From: Mya arenaria
Lineage: Eukaryota; Mollusca; Bivalvia; Myida; Myidae
Assembly (NCBI RefSeq): GCF_026914265.1
Contig: NC_069132.1
Location: 32,544,932 to 32,608,931, forward strand
Reading direction: 5' to 3'
Length of the DNA stretch: 64,000 bases
The translations under genes were made by a program, and so were the position numbers. Shown here one piece after another: positions 61,101 to 64,000 of the stretch. Below the pieces are notes generated by a model that saw only the letters and a program-made list of their open reading frames with translations, had not been told where the DNA came from and did not search any database. Positions within the stretch are counted from its first letter, which is position 1; every line of letters starts with the position of its first letter.

Positions 61101-63875
61101 TGGAACTTAATTGCTCTCTTTGACTTCATAATTTCACCATTTTCGCATTAAAATTTTCGCATTTTAAACACAACAAGAGGCATTGTTAAGTCATGATATA
61201 GCCAATGAGTGTGAGCAGACCTTTTAAAAGTTATAAGCTCTGAAATCATTACCATAAATTTTATAGTGTTAAACGTTATATATGTTTTTACTCAACTAAT
61301 TTGTTAATGAGTTATTAGTTTACTTGTTAATTATAAATTACAGTGTACATCAGCCCAGGTTTAACTGATAATATATACTGCCTTACCAATGAGCTTGTAC
61401 TTAAAGTTTAAGTAAATGCTCATGGGTAAGGCAGTATATATTATCGGTTAATTACCCTATTTATGGTACATCTATTTGTTTTCAGCCACACAGTGAATGA
61501 ACTGATTGCGGAATCTGGATGCATGTTGGAGCATCCATCGGCCGCCCAGTTTAGAACCCACATCATGGATGGGGAATGGAATAAGGTCTATACTCATTAA
61601 TGATAAAGAATCTTTGTGACCAAGTAGTTATGTACTTTTTCTGTGTTAACTGTCGTACACGGTATGCTTTCCAATAGTTGACACATTTTGTGAGATATAT
61701 CTGGGGTATTCATGCTCTCATTGTTTTTACTTGCAAGATTGAAGTGTAAAATAAACATTAAAATTTTGAAATCTAAAATCTACCCATGTAAAAAAAATAC
61801 ACCATTACACGTTACAGGCAGAGGAAGATTTAGAAAGTCTCAGGGTCCTTGTGGACAAAACAGACAGTATTCTGGTAAGAATAAGTTCATTTGCATCTTT
61901 GTATTCTTTAAAATCATTGTAGATACACATTAAACACTGTATGTTATCTTATCATTTTTAAAAAGAACAAAATGTGGGATATTAAAAACGAATAGCGTCT
62001 GGCCAATATTTTAGTAAGTATGGGGCCAAGGGTGTGCCCCTATTGTTTCATTTCCATATGGTAACAAAGACCTTGAATTGACTAATTACTTATTAATGGT
62101 AATGTCCTGCCGCAAACATGAATTGCCTAAAATACTAATCATGAGCATTGAAAAATCAATCACGATAGTAAAGTGTAGACTCTCTTTCGTTTCCTATTGT
62201 CATGTTTAGCACTCAATAAGTTGTGTGCATCTATTGTAATATCTTTTAATTTATAAGCTACTTATTTTATGTTAGAATTCTGCCTACTGGTTACTGTTCT
62301 GATATGAGAATTAATGAATGAACGAAAACAATTGAAATGCTGTCCAATAAGCCAGTAAAAATAAATTGCTTGTTTTTCATCCAGTTTTCTTTTTTTCTTC
62401 GATGACTGTTTCACCGTTGAATATGTGTTCGTGCTCTTTCTTATTGCATAATGGACCATATAAATGTTTTTCTAGACGAACCACGAGCACCATCGTAACA
62501 CTTTTTTACATGTGAATGTTGTACATCTACACCATAGGTTAACGCCATTCCTATACAGTACTGGACCGATACACAATTACAGACCCTATTTCAACATTTT
62601 TATTTGATTCAATGAAATTAAAGGGGCCGCGTAAAAAAGAGGGACAGGCGGGGATGAAAATCTAGCAGTTGAAAAGTCGCCTTAGGTTCAATTTTGTTGT
62701 CATGTCAGGAGATGAGGTTCCTGAACTTGGAGCAGAACTAGTCGCATTAGGTTCAAATTTGTTGTCATGTCAGGATATGAGGTTCCTAATATTGGAGCAG
62801 AAATAGTCGCCTTAAGTTCAATTTTGTTGTCATGTCAGGAGATGAGGTTCCTGATATTGGAGCAGAAATAGTCGCCTTAAGTTCAATTTTGTTGCCATGT
62901 CAGGAGATGAGGTTCCTGAACTTGGAGCAGAACTAGTCGCATTAGGTTCAAATTTGTTGTCATGTCAGGATATGAGGTTCCTGATATTGGAGCAGAAATA
63001 GTCGCCTTAAGTTCAATTTTGTTGTCATGTCAGGAGATGAGGTTCCTGATCTTGGAGCAGAAGTATCTTGAGTACCTGGAGGATGGTCGCGTTCTGGAGG
63101 CCCTACATTGTCTCAGACATGAGCTCACACCGCTAAAATACAACACAGAGAGGGTCCATGAACTCAGCACGTATGTAACTTCTTATTTAGCTCTATCTTA
63201 CATGTCTTAAGGGCCTGCATTGTTTCTGACATGAGCTCACATAGAAATATATACTGCAATCTAGCATTAGCATCATTAGCATCCTCATGCATCTTGTTAG
63301 TTTAGTTAGGCTATACTCATTTCTTGTTGGAATCGAATTTCAAAACCTACCCACCTTGCAGGAAAAACCAAAATGCCACAGAAAAAAAAATTGTATTCTG
63401 TTGAAAACATATTCCTTTAATAGCAGATTTAAGCAATGAAAAACACAGAAAGCATTTTATACATTTGCCAGTCCATACATCTAGACCATAGGGAATCTCC
63501 ATGTATATCATATTTCCTGACTTGTTTTGTTATTTTGATTATTCAGCTCTAAAAAAATCATATGTCTTTGCCTCATTTAGATTTGAAATATTCTGATGGC
63601 TGAAAACTTACCAGCTCGATTATGCTAAACATAGAATAAATTCGGCGCAGCCATAATGCAAACATACTTTGAAACTTGAATATCATTAACATTACCAACA
63701 CTTGTTAACTATGTACAGTACATAGTTAGTAGTTAAATCATGTTGTTAGTATACTAAATATCATTGTGATTTTCCAGATTCATGATGTGCAGCAGCCCAG
63801 ATGAGCTCCATGAGATGTCCGACTGGAGTGGTAAGGGGCAGACAACACGCCAGAAACTCATAGAGAAAATACAAG
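58145..63875 (+). CDS. WDR26: WD repeat-containing protein 26 (WDR26), N-terminal part, runs off the right edge
   Basis: Coding exons seen: 58145-58341, 61486-61585, 61818-61874, 63034-63170, 63778-63875, with phases 2, 0, 0, 2, 1, encoding about 196 residues. The start MQTNGS resembles the human MQANG start. [20 protein letters not shown] plus [17 protein letters not shown] is the LisH motif. AEEDLESL, then [18 protein letters not shown] and [18 protein letters not shown], is the CTLH domain. The WD40 propeller must lie in exons beyond the window. By family knowledge WDR26 is the Gid7-type oligomerising subunit of the CTLH/GID E3 ubiquitin ligase. No ATG occurs upstream in frame, although the frame stays open and looks protein-like for about 60 codons (see findings). 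A six-fold 65-bp repeat abuts exon 4. Confidence 0.92.
59099..59430. mobile_element. GC-rich MITE, copy 2, in WDR26 intron 1
   Basis: The ends ACACCAGTCAATTATAACCA and TGGTTACAATTGACTGGTGC are inverted copies. The interior is GC-rich and includes an uninterrupted G run of about 27 bases (59377-59403). It shares the GTCAATTRTAACCA terminus and GGTGGCCCC-like interior with 43311-43620. Confidence 0.8.
59715..59930 (-). mobile_element. tRNA-derived SINE, best-preserved copy
   Basis: On the minus strand a tRNA-like head carries GCGCTGTGGTTAACACACTT (A-box region) and CCCGGGTTCAATTCTC (B box). The body is GGTCACCAAGCCAGACAAGT, GGTTCTCCGGTTTCCCCC and CACAAGACCACGCTCTCGCG, ending in ATATAATGTTGTAATAAC. 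The internal Pol III promoter layout supports SINE identity; I did not assign a superfamily. Confidence 0.75.
60026..60856. mobile_element. pogo/Tigger-like non-autonomous element in WDR26 intron 1
   Basis: CAGTGGAAACTCACTAAACC and GGTTTTGTGAGTTTCCACTG are inverted termini flanked by TA on both sides, as in Tc1/mariner-pogo insertions. Subterminal CCGGTTTWGTGAGG words repeat inside. No transposase frame is present. Confidence 0.75.
61361..61451. repeat. 91-bp near-perfect palindrome in WDR26 intron 1
   Basis: Two 45-base arms meet at 61406 with essentially no loop. GATAATATATACTGCCTTACC on the left pairs with GGTAAGGCAGTATATATTATC on the right. Only about five positions fail to match. Confidence 0.85.
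62676..63065 (+). repeat. Six 65-bp tandem units carrying the WDR26 exon-4 acceptor and exon start
   Basis: Units begin at 62676, 62741, 62806, 62871, 62936 and 63001, exactly 65 bases apart. Each has about 33 bases of intron end (GTTGTCATGTCAG) followed by about 32 bases like the start of exon 4 (GAGATGAGGTTCCTG). Only the last unit continues into the real exon; the first five run into TAG in the exon frame. Confidence 0.93.
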
Positions 63876-64000
63876 GTATGCAACACACACAATGACAGTG
63901 TTAAACTTAAATGTAAACTAAATGTAACTGCTTATCACAATAAGGAATAACTTTTAAAGGTTTTTCTTTCTTTTGAAGAAAAGGATTGAGATACTGGTAT

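Noticed and set aside
61361..61451. Intronic hairpin as a microRNA gene
   Set aside because: The arms meet with essentially no loop and pair over 45 bases, unlike a pre-miRNA; kept only as a palindrome.

Overview
The window is animal nuclear DNA, AT-rich, with large spliced genes, GT-AG introns and a dense load of short non-autonomous repeats. The repeat types (hairpin-capped tandem-array elements, a GGTCACAGTGACC array, tRNA-derived SINEs, a Penelope-like element) together with the gene set point to a lophotrochozoan, most likely a bivalve mollusc. The species cannot be fixed from sequence alone. Four protein-coding genes could be assembled exon by exon with consistent reading phases.

Layout. 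1-6950: gene-poor flank with a CT microsatellite, a degenerate tandem array, a SINE and a decayed LINE fragment. 7033-19371 (minus): a complete five-exon visual system homeobox gene (Vsx, Chx10/ceh-10 family), with an octapeptide, paired-like homeodomain, CVC domain and OAR-like tail. 19372-24013: intergenic space separating it head-to-head from the next gene. 24014-37594 (plus): a complete 22-exon DHTKD1, the E1 subunit of mitochondrial 2-oxoadipate dehydrogenase, 922 residues. 37595-45543: nested transposons, including a MULE-like MITE with 9-bp target duplication, a Penelope-like element with perfect 176-bp inverted arms, and a tandem-array element split by a Harbinger-like insertion that itself holds a MITE. 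45590-49821 (plus): a four-exon LRRC14-like gene, 533 residues. 49822-57930: three further tandem-array blocks, including the hormone-response-element-like array and a 22-bp minisatellite. 58145 to the right edge (plus): the first five coding exons of WDR26, a CTLH/GID E3 ligase subunit, running off the window.

The four genes are functionally unrelated (developmental transcription factor, lysine/tryptophan catabolism, LRR ubiquitin/NF-kB adaptor family, E3 ligase scaffold), so no operon-like logic is expected. The most notable material is structural: (i) at least three array elements share a 5' hairpin, a short-motif variable block, core tandem repeats, and a 3' hairpin followed by CTCTTGTT; (ii) one of these arrays carries seven exact palindromic estrogen-response-element consensus copies; (iii) in WDR26 a 65-bp unit holding a splice acceptor plus the start of exon 4 is repeated six times, and each upstream copy has an in-frame TAG; (iv) in DHTKD1 the end of exon 6 with its donor is duplicated 82 bp downstream, and intron 10 uses a GC donor.
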